Source: Hsuehochloa calcarea
Lineage: Eukaryota > Streptophyta > Magnoliopsida > Poales > Poaceae
NCBI GenBank assembly: GCA_036346395.1
Contig: CM070604.1
Span: forward strand, 992,001 to 1,056,000
Direction: 5' to 3'
Length of the DNA: 64,000 nt
Part shown: positions 1 through 11,232 of the stretch, in pieces
Layout of the letters: each line of letters starts with the position of its first letter
Numbering within the stretch: position 1 is the first letter of the stretch
Notes under the pieces: generated by a model
Told to the model about the DNA's origin: nothing
What the model saw: only the letters and a program-made list of their open reading frames with translations
Database searches by the model: none
Translations under genes and position numbers: made by a program

Positions 1-430
1 AAAATGAGAATCTGAAAAAAAAATCCATTTGACACCCGTAAACTCTTCCAACTAGAAATCAACCTTGAACTAGAAAACCAACTAGACTTACAGGTAAGTT
101 TTGTAGTTCAGAATTGATTTTTGAACTTTCGGAAGAGTTTAGGGGTGTAAGACGTTTTTTTTTCTCAACTGGACTAAAAAAAACGAAAACAGAGTTGCAC
201 AGTAAGCAAATTATTCAGGGATTCAGGATGCAGTGGTACTTACATCCACAATCGCCAGCAAAAGATCCTAACTTCAACTCCAAAACTGCGCAGTGCAATG
301 CATTCTTCGATCCATCGTAACCATATCATACAAGCTCATCACAGCAATAAGTTTCTTGGTTCATTCCTTACCCGCTACACTATCTAGAAATCTACAGTAC
401 TCAACATTCAGCAAGAACAGGTCGACGAGG
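1..430. other. Intergenic, no gene recognised
   Basis: AT-rich sequence. It probably includes the 3' UTR of the minus-strand gene that ends at 440. No convincing coding, RNA or repeat signal was seen. Confidence 0.5.
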
Positions 431-439
431 CTCTCACGG

Positions 440-634
440 CTAGGCGCTGAAGACGGCGGTGGGCGGCAGCGGCGGCGCGTCGAGCTGGTAGAGCCCGAGA
501 GAGGGCCCGACGAAGAGGAACAGGACCCAGCCGCCGACCGTGACGAAGATGGAGGCGTAGGCGAACTTGTTGAGCCAGAAGAGCAGCCCCTTCTCCCCGA
601 CGTACACGTCCCCTGCCATCTCAGCCAGACTCAT
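440..634 (-). CDS. Small single-pass membrane protein (possible mitochondrial complex I accessory subunit)
   Basis: This is a 64-residue ORF with a second methionine at residue 6 (MAGDVYVGEKG), which may be the real start. A hydrophobic stretch (FAYASIFVTVGGWVLFLFVG, about residues 24-43) forms one predicted membrane segment. It is followed by a short tail, LYQLDAPPLPP. The layout resembles the tiny membrane-arm subunits of plant mitochondrial complex I (the Arabidopsis At1g67785 type, by memory only), so the role is tentative. The start codon overlaps the stop codon of an upstream ORF in another frame (ATGA, 631-634). The gene's 5' side is close to a Stowaway-like element starting at 1061. 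The protein looks intact. It could alternatively be any plant micro-membrane protein. Confidence 0.6.
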   Translation of the reverse strand: MSLAEMAGDVYVGEKGLLFWLNKFAYASIFVTVGGWVLFLFVGPSLGLYQLDAPPLPPTAVFSA

Positions 635-900
635 CTCCTCCCACTCCTTCCTCCCCGCTGCTTCTTATTCTTCGCCTTCACCTCCTCCGGCGGCGTAGAT
701 ACCTCCTGGACGCGGCGGGCCTGGTTCTTTGCCCGGAGGCGGTTCTTGACGCCGGTGGGCTTGGAGTTGGAGGGAGGCGCAGAGGGTGGAGCGGGTTGGA
801 TGTCCGTGGAAGGCTCGGACGTGGCCGGGGAGGGATCGCCGCCGCCGGAGTTGCCATCGGATGCTGCGTTGGGGGCGTAGCAGCGCCGGGGGGCTTCAAG
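631..900 (-). CDS. Basic low-complexity ORF overlapping the next gene (possible first cistron)
   Basis: An open frame runs from about 900 down to TGA at 631-633. It encodes a Ser/Pro/Gly-rich stretch followed by a strongly basic segment (GVKNRLRAKNQARRVQE, then KNKKQRGGRSGRR). The composition suggests a nucleolar or RNA-binding-like tail, but I do not recognise the family. No in-frame ATG is visible, so the start may be non-AUG, lost by mutation (near 888-892), or in an exon not seen. A competing ATG at 854-856 opens a different 59-codon frame ending at 678. The stop overlaps the start of the 440-634 ORF. The ORF could simply be translated-looking 5' UTR. Confidence 0.35.
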   Translation of the reverse strand, partial: LEAPRRCYAPNAASDGNSGGGDPSPATSEPSTDIQPAPPSAPPSNSKPTGVKNRLRAKNQARRVQEVSTPPEEVKAKNKKQRGGRSGRR

Positions 901-1060
901 GCGTGGCCGGAATCGGATGGTCTCTGCTCTTTTGGCGCCGTTTTGGGATTTTAGGGACGGCCCGATCAACTGCGCGACCTGTGGGTCGTTCGATCGTGAA
1001 TCGAACGGTTCAGAGTAAACCACGGATAGATAATAAAAAGGGAATATCTCCTTATTTCTA

Positions 1061-2341
1061 CTCTCTCCGTTTGAGAATACTTGACATCTTTGATTTTGGC
1101 TAATCAAACTTGGAAATCTTGGATCGATAATATTTTCTAAATATTTAGATTGGTCATATTAAAATGGTATTATTAGTCATAAAAAATACTTTTATAATAT
1201 TACGCTCTCATAATATTTTATAAGAGATCTTCTCCTATACTTGGAAATCACATAGTCGTCCATCAGTCATAATCCGATGGGCTAGAGTTAAAGGTATACT
1301 TTGAGAAAGGTATTTAATTTGTGGGGGCAGACGAGAGGCTGACACGTAATTTGACACACGCATCTAAATAGGAATACTAGGTTACATAGGAAGGAGAAAG
1401 AACTCAAAATTTGCCATCACTTCCCGTATCCCTATTGTTCCAAGCCTGCGGCAACACAAGTTGCTTTATTGACTGGAAGGGTTTAGGGATCGATCAGAAA
1501 CTTTGCACCAAGGATAAATGGGCATCGAGGGTTCCAGAGATGAAGGAGGACCGGGCAGCGGCAATGGCTGACGACGAAAAACATTAGATCAATGTCCATG
1601 GCAGGCCATGGCGAATTAATCAGTGTAGTTAGATTAGAGCAATGCCAATGGCGGGCCGCCATATATGGCAAGTTAATTTGGGAAGTCAATAATTACTAGA
1701 TAACCCCCTTTAAGAACGGATCATACCAAGAGTACCCTTTGGGTAATTAACTATTGATAATGTCTATAAGTGGAGGTACCTCCCAAGCAAGGTTGTTAGA
1801 ATATCGATTCTGATTGACTTGACCAATCCGATCATATAGTAGAGTCTTAATTTGATAAAATCTTAATATTATTACAATTCTAACAAAAAAAAATCGTAGA
1901 ACCGTGACCAAAATTTCCATACGATCCTAGCCGATTCTACCAATTCTACTGATTCTTGTGATTTACTATAACTAATTATTTGCACATGTCCCATTCATTG
2001 TAAACTCTTACTTTTTATTTCTTCATGTCCTTTGCACTACATTTTGATAAAACAAAAGTTCTAAAAGTATTGTTTTTAAAATGTAGAAGTGTTCAAAAAC
2101 AAAGTTATTTTTTTTAAAAAAATTCTTTGGTAGAATCAGATAGTATATTATATTCTATATCAATTCTACGATTCACTCACGATCGTGCTGAAGGGCATCT
2201 AATTCGATTCAGACAACCTTGCTCCCAAGCACCGTAGAACATCTCATTTTATAAATGTATTAATATAAAATTAAGTGTCAAAATGTAACTTTAGAGACCA
2301 TAAAAAGACAAAGATTGTCAAGTATTCTGAAACGGAGGGAA
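1061..2341. mobile_element. Stowaway-like (Tc1/mariner-type) element
   Basis: The left end CTCTCTCCGTTTGAGAATAC (1061) and the inverted right end near 2312-2341 share the Stowaway-style CTCCCTCCGTTT motif and about 30 bp of inverted similarity. A TA dinucleotide flanks both ends (1059-1060 and 2342-2343), as expected for this superfamily. No transposase is visible. The 1.28 kb length includes a nested hAT-like insertion (1788-2221), leaving about 0.84 kb. It sits between the small membrane protein gene and NPSN11 and limits the promoter of the former. Confidence 0.7.
1788..2221. mobile_element. Nested hAT-like MITE with 8-bp target duplication
   Basis: The ends are caaggttgt and acaaccttg (perfect inverted ends), and the inverted similarity continues into subterminal gattctgattg-type sequence. 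An exact 8-bp duplication, ctcccaag, lies at 1780-1787 and 2222-2229. An 8-bp duplication is diagnostic of hAT elements. The 434-bp element has no coding capacity and lies inside the Stowaway-like element, so it is the younger insertion. Confidence 0.75.
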
Positions 2342-3464
2342 TACTTCTAAGCTACGAAAATGTTTTGTAGTCTAAACCACACTACGTTTACCATCATCCT
2401 AGTTCTAAGCTACGAAAATCACATCCGCGTAAGGCTTACTTTGAGGTTAGTTTGGAAGAAAGCACATGAGAATAATTTATCAGGCACTGATAATTTAAAC
2501 TATGCGTCTATTCGATTAGTTTAGCTGTGATGCAGTGGTCAACAAGACGGCTGAATTTCGGGGGTGCTTGACGTGAACTTATGCTAGGTTGGATACTTGG
2601 ATTGGCACCTTCCAACAACCATGCATGTTCATCCTCCTACGACATTGTCATTGTCATGTCAATCACGACCAAATTCACCCTCCCAAAAGAGCCCAAACAT
2701 TTTTCTTGAAGCTTGGGTGATTTTTTTTAAAATATGTTACACAAACATACCATATTAAGTATTGCTTATAGAATTTCCATGATCCTTTTTACTCTCTTTT
2801 TTCGCGATTACATGACCCCTTTACTCGATATGTACGCTTTCCAGCAAATATGCTTCAAATACATATCATGGCCTTGTTTAGGACACCGAAATTTGATAAT
2901 TGTATATATTTTTTTCTTCTTACGTTTCAAACATGCCTTATGCTTGGAAGAAGAATTCAGCTGTAATTTGCATCTCAGATAATTACCAGCTCATGTGTTC
3001 CTCTCACTAGAAAAATGTGGATTTTTCCCCCTGAGGTGCTTGATGTTGATCGATCATCTGATGTGCAGCGTTGGAGGAAGATCGGACGGACAAGACCGCC
3101 GGTACTCCTCCACATCACTGGAGATCCGAGTGGTCAAATCCAACAAGGAGTAACTCGTAAAGCGAAAGCGAAACCAAACCAAACCGAAAAAAAAGAAAAA
3201 AGAGGCAAACACAAGAGCACCGTGCCTCCGACCGGACCTGTCGGAGACCACCGCCGCCCTGGGCGTGGGATCGATCCATCTCTATCTGCGCCCGGTGAAT
3301 CTAGTCCCCCGCCGCATTCTCATTGGTCCCTCTCCCGCCGTCCCCATCGATCCGGCCGTTGTGGGGTTTGGTTTGGTCCTCGAGGTCGAGGATTCTTTTT
3401 GTTTGGGTTTTCTTTTCCCCTGTGGGGTTCGATTCCTGGTGTGGTTGTTCCTGACGAGGAGGAG
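2342..3464 (+). other. Promoter and 5' UTR region of NPSN11
   Basis: No coding exon was recognised upstream of the NPSN11 start. A short direct repeat (ctaagctacgaaaat) occurs at about 2348 and 2405. From about 3220 the sequence becomes pyrimidine- and GC-rich, consistent with a grass 5' UTR. Confidence 0.45.
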
Positions 3465-6400
3465 ATGGATTTGGCGTCGGTCAACGAGGAGCTCGCGGAG
3501 ATCGACGGACAGATCAACGATATCTTCCGCACCTTGCAGTAAGCTCGGATAATTTATCCTTTTTTCCTGTTTGAATTTGGATGTGTTACGCTAGAATGCT
3601 CGGTAGATCTCCGTTTGCTTGCTTTGATTTTGCGTGTGGGATACAAGTTTGGAGGACAAATGTTGACCTGTAGGAAAAAAAAGACATTCTTTGAGGTCGG
3701 CGGGCTTGTATTTCCTGATCTCCACGTAGATAGTGGTATAATGATTAAGTAGCGTGGGTGACTCGATCGTTTGGTGATTTGGTTGATTTGTCTGCAGAAA
3801 TGGGTTCCAGAAGCTGGACAAGATCAAGGATGCCAACCGCCGGAGCCGACAGCTCGAAGAGCTTACCGATAAGATGCGGGATTGCAAAAGGTTATCCATT
3901 CTTCTTTCCTTTCTATATCATATAGAACAGGAACACATCCTTCATAAAACAGAGCATTTGGAATTGATAAACACGAATGCGGCACTTGGCAAGAGTAGAG
4001 ATAGTGGCCCTGTTTGGCTCATGTTAATCGTTTGCCATAGCAATCATTTCAGCATCTTATACCAAATATACTGCAGCGCATACTACCTGAAATTTCTGCT
4101 TTTGGAATAATAGTAATGTGATCGAGCAGTAGTTTACAGGACAAACAGATAGCTGGTTACTTAATTTTCATGTTGTATGAGTAGCTTCATAACGGCAGAC
4201 ATTTTGTTCTCTTTATGTGGTTTTCTAGACTTATCAAAGACTTTGAACGAGTTGTCAAAGAGGAGGCAGGCCGTACTGATCCTGAGACCGCTAAAATGTT
4301 GCATGATAGAAAACAGTCACTGGTACCATTGCAGAAACTTGTTCCAGGATATTTGCTTTATTTTTTAAAGCCTTCCTGTTCTGATTCCATGGCTTCCGCT
4401 AAACCTGAGCTTGACATGTTTTGCAGATCAAAGAATTAAACTCGTACGTTGCTATCAAGAAACAGTGAGTTTTTACCTATCTCATAATATCAGCATATTG
4501 AACTTATGCTTATGCACCCGTAAAGGGTTGCCCCTATATCACTAGTTTCTATATCATAATAATCTTACTCATAGATATGGAATATGTTCCCTCTAATTTT
4601 AGTTAACATTTCATGGTATTTACACATAAACATTGTTTGGATTGCAGACATGCTAGTGAAAATAAGCGAGTTGATCTTTTTGACGGTCCAAGTGTTGAAG
4701 ATGGCTTTGGTGAAGAAAATGTCCTGTTAGCATCAAGTAAGTAGCTATGTGCCTATGTTACAGCCCCTCTAAGTGCGCTAGTGTGATAGTATACTTTCTG
4801 CTAGGTTCAAAGGCTGAGAATCTTTTAGAAAAGACCCTTTCCTTTGGGAGGTTATACTTGGCTATCAAAAGCACTGAAATAAAATAAACCTATGTGGCAT
4901 TACCAGCGTGGATTTATACAACTCTTTAGATTAATCAGCTGTGCTATTCTTTTGCAGATATGACAAACCAGCAGTTAATGGGCCATGGAAATCAACTAAT
5001 GGATGAGACTGATCAAGCTATTGCACGATCTAAACAGGTTAGCTGAGTGTAATTATGTTAGATTCTCTTGGATCACCTATGAGGTTACCACACAATATAT
5101 ATTTAGCTGTGCTCAGGTTGCTCACAAAGACAGCTATTGCATTCTCATTTGATCATGTAAAAAAAATTGTTACTAGCCAGTGCCCGTGCGTTGCAACCTG
5201 CAACGGATCTCAAATAAACATAATATAAGTTCTAAATTTGGAAAATTAATATGTACAAGGTAATTATTCATACATTTGAAAGCTGCATACATAATTTGCA
5301 TCCGATAAACAAGCCACATGCACAGATAATCTAATTATCCAAAGAAAATCTTTCAAGTAATACACATGTATACACATATTTATCTACAAAAGATCCCACT
5401 AACTCAAGAGGTGGAGAGGTACATAGCAGACTCACCATCATCACCAAGTACTTCTTTTATGATAGTGGAGACTTGTGCCGCTAGGCTGTTGATATTGCTA
5501 TCTGCTAACTTGTTATGATCTGATGGCCGGGTTTGTTCCTCTTCATCTGTCCTGAACAGTGAACAGTAACACCATTTTTGTTATCTGTTTCAGTGATGAA
5601 GTTTTTCTCCTGCAGTCAGATATGCATGTAGATATAGATATAGATAACCTTTCCTAACTTATTATTAGCCAAGGAGGGGTGACCCTCTGGACATTTTATG
5701 TTCTGAGTGTGTGAGACTATTGCTCATTTTTTTGAGGTGGACTTTAAGCCTTCCACAAATTGCTGCGCTCTTGCTCTCATGATAAGTTGCATTCACACTT
5801 TATTGCTTCTTGATACTGATTTGTTGTCATTTTTTGTAGACTGTCCAAGAGACCGTCAATGCAGGTACAGAAACTGCAGCTGCTCTCAAAGCACAGGCAA
5901 GGCGTTCTTTCTGATTCTCAGAAGCAGCCAATCATTTCATTATGCTGTCCAATCAAGATATAGCAAAGCTAATTTGGTTATTTCTTATTGATCAGACAGA
6001 GCAAATGAGCAGAGTCGTTAATGAGCTGGATTCCATCCATTTCTCCATTAAAAAGGCATCACAAATGGTGAAAGAAATTGGTAGGCAGGTACGTACACCT
6101 CTCAATTCTTTCGTTTTATTTGTCAACTCCGTTGTTATTTATTGTTACTTTCTTAAATATAGGTTGCAACTGATCGCTGCATCATGGCCTTGCTTTTTCT
6201 CATTGTTGCTGGAGTCATAGCAATAATAATTGTTAAGGTGAGTGCTTAGCTTCTTCCCAGATCTGCTTAGTTGACAGTTACTTTTGTTTATTACATATAT
6301 GCAATGTGAGCATGTGGCTAGGCCAAACGTCTTGGAAATTCTACACTTGGAGCCCTTCACGTGATTTTACCACTCGCACCCGTTTTGGCTCTGTGGTTTG

Positions 6401-7280
6401 ATGTGAGGTTTACAGAAGTCAGTGGGAAATGAATTCTTCCTCAAATGGTGTTTTGTTATCGTAGGAGATTGTCGTAGCAAAAAGGCTAGACAGTGGGTAC
6501 AGAGTACCCTTTTGTCTTGAGAGAGGATCGAACATGAGAGGAGTCAAAGTAGTGGTTGTATGAATCTTGTATTATGAATGTGTATGAATGAGAGAATGAG
6601 GAGAGCCCCCCCATATAGAGGCCAAGAAGGGATATTTCTCTTCTTACCCTTGCATTGTATTGAGAGAGAGGAGGGTATTTAGGTACATTGCCAAGGATGC
6701 ATCACATAGACCCAGTGGGACACCCCCATGGTGCCCTACTACGACAGAGATGAAGTCGACAAATTAAGTAGTTCATGGTTGTTAACTTGTTACCACTCTG
6801 CTCCGTGGAACAAACACTTCCATACAGTAGTTCATTAATTATAAAAGCAACAAGGCTTGAAGATGAGATCAGCCAAACCATTTGTGCTTCAATTTACCCA
6901 TTCCTTGGGTAAACTGCCCTTATCATTGCTTCCATTTCCATCACCGTTCTTTGGTCCAGTGGACCAAAATACTTTTGTACCGTAGTTTACTAAACATAGA
7001 CACCATAAGGCTAGATGACGGGATGGAACAACTGTCCGTGAATCAATATTGAACATTGATGGCTAAGAAATAACCTAGAAGAATATCGAAAGGGAATAAA
7101 GGAATTTTGAGGCCTATTCTGCGCTTCTTTTGTCTTTATAGTCAGATTCTATGGTGGCTTGCTGATGGTCATAGTGTTTCATTGCAGATTGTAAACCCAC
7201 ACAACAAGGATGTTCGTGACATTCCTGGACTCGCTCCACCAGTTAGCAGAAGGCTGTTGTGTATTGTAGAAGACAAGTGA
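3465..7280 (+). CDS. NPSN11: NPSN11-type plant-specific Qb-SNARE
   Basis: Novel plant SNAREs act in membrane fusion, classically at the forming cell plate with KNOLLE-type syntaxins. The ten coding exons are 3465-3538, 3798-3890, 4229-4322, 4427-4464, 4648-4736, 4958-5037, 5840-5896, 5996-6088, 6163-6237 and 7188-7280. Joined, they give 261 residues, the normal family length. The N-terminal helical region (1-130) opens with MDLASVNEELAEIDGQINDI. The SNARE motif spans about 146-207 with a central glutamine near 175-178. The tail anchor spans about 213-233 (ALLFLIVAGVIAIIIVK) and is followed by a NPHNKDVRDIPGLAPP tail. The start matches Arabidopsis NPSN11 by memory. Intron 7 (5897-5995) starts with GC rather than GT. 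Intron 6 carries a Helitron-like insert. The gene looks intact. Confidence 0.93.
5173..5644 (-). mobile_element. Helitron-like non-autonomous element in NPSN11 intron 6
   Basis: Read on the minus strand, the 3' end has a perfect 7-bp hairpin (cgttgca-ggt-tgcaacg, plus 5189-5205), then GCACGGGCACTGG and a terminal CTAG followed by T. That is the Helitron 3' signature. A plausible 5' end, TCTATATC with a preceding A, lies at about 5644, so insertion would be between A and T. The 3' end is well supported; the 5' end is an inference. It carries no coding sequence and sits inside an intron without touching splice sites. Confidence 0.6.
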
Positions 7281-7614
7281 ATTTCGTACATGTGTAAAAA
7301 TCGATGTGACGCCTTGGTCAGTCCATCCACAGCTGCTCGTGCAGTTACTTGACCCATGTTCGATAGTGTTGCAATGCTGTACCCATGGGATCCATTTACC
7401 AACTAGTGTAAAATTGTATGTTCTTATTCTTCTGACAAGCAGGTTTATTTTGCAAGAACCATGTTGTCTGTGAACATTCACATTTGTACACAAACTATCA
7501 ATCCGCTAAGAGTGACAACAGCATATGGATCATGCAATAATACATAATACTTGAATTGCAAACAGAATATTCACTTGTATTTTTCTTGTCTTGTAACTAC
7601 CGCATCATTAAGCT
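7281..7614 (+). other. NPSN11 3' UTR region
   Basis: AT-rich sequence following the NPSN11 stop, consistent with the 3' UTR and downstream flank. No other gene was seen. Confidence 0.5.
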
Positions 7615-7818
7615 TTGGTAGTGCAGGGGAGTTTGACAGTGACTCCAGAATCAGATGGTTCACACGATCTTGTATGGAATTCTGCATCGCCATTAATCCC
7701 TTTTCCATGTTCTGCTGCCCCATTTGGCCCCTTCACTGTCAAAAGTATCGAGCAGTCGGCTAAATCACTTGCCCGTAGTGTTTTCAGTGCCGTTTTGGAC
7801 TGCCTTCCATCCAAGTAG
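7615..7818 (+). pseudogene. Coding-like exon fragment, unidentified
   Basis: After a good acceptor context (tagtgcag, about 7618-7625) an open frame of about 64 codons ends at TAG 7816-7818. It has balanced protein-like composition (…SLTVTPESDGSHDLVW…, then …AAPFGPFTVKSIEQSAKS…). I do not recognise the protein. It lies about 330 bp past NPSN11 and just before a solo LTR, so it may be the last exon of a gene whose upstream part is lost. It could also be a chance ORF. Confidence 0.3.
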
Positions 7819-7988
7819 AGTCTCCTACGTTACTAACCTCAGCAACCGGTAATTCTTAGTCAGCTTTCACCTATCCAACTAGTTTAGCATTCACCTGTCT
7901 GACTGAACCTTGGTGTTTCACCAACGGCAGGTTGTGCGGGTTATTTGTTGGTTTTACTGGGATCTGATTCCTTAACATCTCTACTAAC
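7819..7988. other. Short spacer before solo LTR
   Basis: No feature was recognised. The 5-bp target site of the next element (atttc) is at 7989-7993. Confidence 0.4.
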
Positions 7989-7993
7989 ATTTC

Positions 7994-9985
7994 TATTAGA
8001 CCGAAACGGCGACGGGAGGGTTGAATAGAAGTATGATATTTTTTTATAAAAATTAGATTCAACACGATTTTCACTCCGATAGCTATAAGAGCTATGAAGG
8101 TCAATATACAATCATAGCGGAAGACTTTATTGAATCCAATCTAAACCCCGAATCAAAACAAACAAAATTATCAAAAACTCAATTTCCAAGAGTTGGGCGG
8201 TCTAACCTCTTTATCAATGGCGATATGACCTCTTTAGATGGGCGGTTTGACCTCTCAAAGGGGCGGTCTGACCTCCAGCACGATGAACAGTAAAATCAAT
8301 TCGAAAAATAAAATCACAAATAGGTCTAACTTTTGATCTACAACTCCAAACTCGATGAAACTTGGAACACACTTATCTAGGATGTCAAGAACCTATTCCA
8401 ATAAAAGATCGTGAAGATCCTTGCCAAAGTTCTGACCTTTTTCCGTTTGAGTGAAGGATGGTTCAAAATCGAGTCAAAACGAAAACTAGATCCAAAAACT
8501 TGCTCGTGGGTTATAGATGATCCTAGACGTGTTCTCACATGTCACAGCAAGCAAGATGAGGGGCGGAAACCAAAGAAAAACTTGAGAATCAAATAAAACC
8601 CCAAAATCACAAAATAGAGAGTAAGAACGAAAAGAGACCAATCTCAAGAAAACTTGCATGGATTAATTCGTGATTGTTGCTGGTTTACAACCACTCCATC
8701 AAGGAGGACAAAACTCAATACATGAGCACACAATCAATCCCTTCTCTAGAAACCTAGTCTCTCTACTATTCTCATTAAACACCAAAACTAGGGTTTTCAA
8801 ATAAAAGCACAAGAGGTTGGAGGTGCACAACCAGCACCCTCCCCTATTTATAGCTGAGGCTAGCTTTTAGAAGGTATTCCTAATGGGCACTCGTTAAGCT
8901 CACACACAAATGGGTTTAACTCACGCACGCATTTCAAAGCGCCGTTTTCATCTTCTCTTGACCTAAACCACTTCTCCTTGCGTCGTGGTTTAGCCAAAAG
9001 CAATTAAGGCGGTATCTTGGTGATATTACCAAAATACCCCTTCTCGATCCTTCTCCAAAGACCGAGTTCAATCTTCATGAAGCAATCCCATGTTTCACCA
9101 CGTGTAGGTTGATCAACGGCTCTCATCATGTCGGAAAGTCTCCCCCATCCGGCTCCCACCGAAACCACCATGGCACTTGCACCAACCCCGTGCCGCTTGA
9201 TGCAACCCGTCGTACCGAACTTCTCGTTCGGTCATCCTTATCTATTTTGCGCCATGCTCGAATCCAATGACTTCACCCGGCATTCTCGATCGTTCTGAAC
9301 CTCAGCTTTTCAAGCCTAGTCTCGTCATCCTCGCCGTTGACCGTCGTTGACCTCCAAGCTTTCTGCACAACAGTAGACAAAGAAATCGATTCCGGAAATA
9401 AGTTCTTCGCAACTTGACTCACGTTAGTCAAAACATGCATCATGCAACATATATGCACTGAAACCCATGAACTTGACCTAACAAACAAACATCGCCGCCA
9501 AGTTGGCCAACGAACAAGTGAAAATCGGTCAGACCGCCACACATGGGCCGGTCTGACCGCCCTGGCCGGTTGGACCGCTTCCTCTTAGCCGGTCGGACCG
9601 CCCAGCAAGGGACTTAACCAAAATTTAATTCTGGAAAACCGAACCCTCTTTGGAAATTTCAAACGAATAGATCTTTTGACTGGAAGGTCCAAAAATTATG
9701 AGACCAAGTGTAGGAGAATCCCCTCTCTTGTCTACACCCTCTCTTATTGGCACAGCTCCAAACTCAAACAAACAAGATGGCCGGTCTGACTGCCAGCCTT
9801 TTGGCCCCAAAGCACTGGCCGGTTGGACCGCCACACGGCCGGTCTGACCGCCGCCTCAGCTCTGACCGCCAGAGACCTGACAACATTTGAACTTTGCCGA
9901 AAATACGTGATTCGACAAACATTCAACGTCATTGTCAATTGTAACATCATCCTAAGATCATGAGCATATCCCCATGATATCTACA
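7994..9985 (-). mobile_element. Solo LTR of a large LTR retrotransposon
   Basis: The 1992-bp block is flanked by an exact 5-bp duplication atttc (7989-7993 and 9986-9990). On the minus strand it begins TGTAGATATC and ends CTAATA, so the canonical CA has decayed to TA. A minus-strand TATA-like box (ctatttatag, about 8846) is placed as in an LTR promoter. Many copies of a ggtctgaccgcc-type motif occur between about 8200 and 9880. There is no second LTR or coding region, so LTR-LTR recombination probably removed the rest. The family is not certain; it is probably a Gypsy or LARD type. Confidence 0.65.
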
Positions 9986-9990
9986 ATTTC

Positions 9991-10632
9991 CAATGACATC
10001 GATCGCTACAGGACCTGGAAAACTTTTTCCTGCTTAAAGATGGAAGGTCAGAGTTTAGTAAAATGTTCGGGGGGTAATGAGATTCTGAAAAATCACCAGC
10101 CACGTTCTGACCGCATCTCAGTCCTAGCAAGTTTGTTCAGTTGCACAGTACCATGTTTAAATTCCAAAGAGAGAACAAACAAACAAAGGACAGGACGTGA
10201 AGAAAGTGCCAACCTTTGAAAGATTAGCACAAATGGCGATGAACAGCTCAGGCATTGTCCTATTTGGAACCCACCACGCAATCTCCATTATATATTCCTC
10301 TTTAATTAGTGCCCCTCTTCACGTCATTCGCCATCTAATAATAGCACACATTTGTTGCATCCTCCACCGTCTGAAACAAGGACCATCTTCTTCTTCTTCT
10401 TCTTCTTCTTCTTCTTTGACCACGTTCTACTTCTATTAGCATCTTTTCACTAGATAATTAAATGCCCATTAACCAGAAGATCTCATGCACCTTAGAAAAA
10501 GATGGCGCCTTTCTGATCACTAACTCTTGCTGCTTTTGGTAATGCATTTCTACTTGTTTCAGGGAAGAGAGCACTGGTCAACTGAACCCTGAATTTTCAA
10601 CTGTTTGGGTGGAGATGAGATTACAAAGTTAG
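9991..10632. other. Intergenic with a CTT microsatellite
   Basis: A (TTC)n run occupies about 10386-10417. No gene was recognised in the rest. Confidence 0.5.
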
Positions 10633-10890
10633 AACAGCAGGTCATGGGTAGATGGTGACTTGTCTGATAAAACTTGCTCATCAGGAGGACTTGAAGGTGA
10701 CTTGTCTGAATATCCAAGCGAGGCATTTCAAGTGATTGGGTTGAGCTTTCCAACTGATGAACTCATGGGAATGGTTCGATGAAATAGTGGGCACCACGGT
10801 ATGGACCTTGGTTGCAACTTGCAAGGAAGTAGAACTTTGGATGATATTAAGATGCCGTGGTGGCAACTGACAAGTGCCACTGAAGAATGA
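10633..10890 (+). pseudogene. Unidentified coding remnant with in-frame stop
   Basis: One frame reads as ordinary protein for 49 codons (VDGDLSDKTCSSGGLEGDLS…), hits TGA at 10780-10782, then continues in the same frame as protein-like sequence (…GCNLQGSRTLDDIKMPWWQ…) to TGA at 10888-10890. This pattern suggests a decayed last exon. I do not recognise the family. It might belong to the same lost gene as the 7615-7818 fragment on the other side of the solo LTR, but that link is speculative. Confidence 0.35.
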
Positions 10891-11232
10891 AGATGCCGCA
10901 CTTGTGATTCAGGCATCTTCTGTACAAACTCATAACTGGACAGAACTTACTAGGGTTAGATACAAATACAACCTCTGGCACATCAACTCTCCTTCAGTTA
11001 ACGGTTCCTGCTAGTTATGGGAATATCTTAGGCTTGTATAAATTACCACTAGCTTTTAGACTTGACCAACAATTAGGCCTCCTAAGTGTCCAGGTCATCA
11101 TGAAGTAGCCAAAAGGAACCGCAGAATTGGTTCCAAAAGAAAAGAGAATGAAATAAATTCAGAATTAATTCGCTGCGACCTCAGAATTCAGGAACTAGGA
11201 CTAGTACTTGCAATCTTCAACATCTCAGATGG
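10891..11232. other. Intergenic, nothing recognised
   Basis: No coding, RNA or repeat signal that I can support. Confidence 0.4.

Noticed and set aside
3015..3552. Long plus-strand frames upstream of NPSN11 (175 and 95 codons)
   Set aside because: They are other-frame or upstream extensions around exon 1. Homology and splicing support the start at 3465.
8200..9880. Recurring ggtctgaccg words considered as a CRISPR-like array
   Set aside because: Spacing is irregular, there are no unique equal-length spacers, and the host is a plant; it is part of an LTR.
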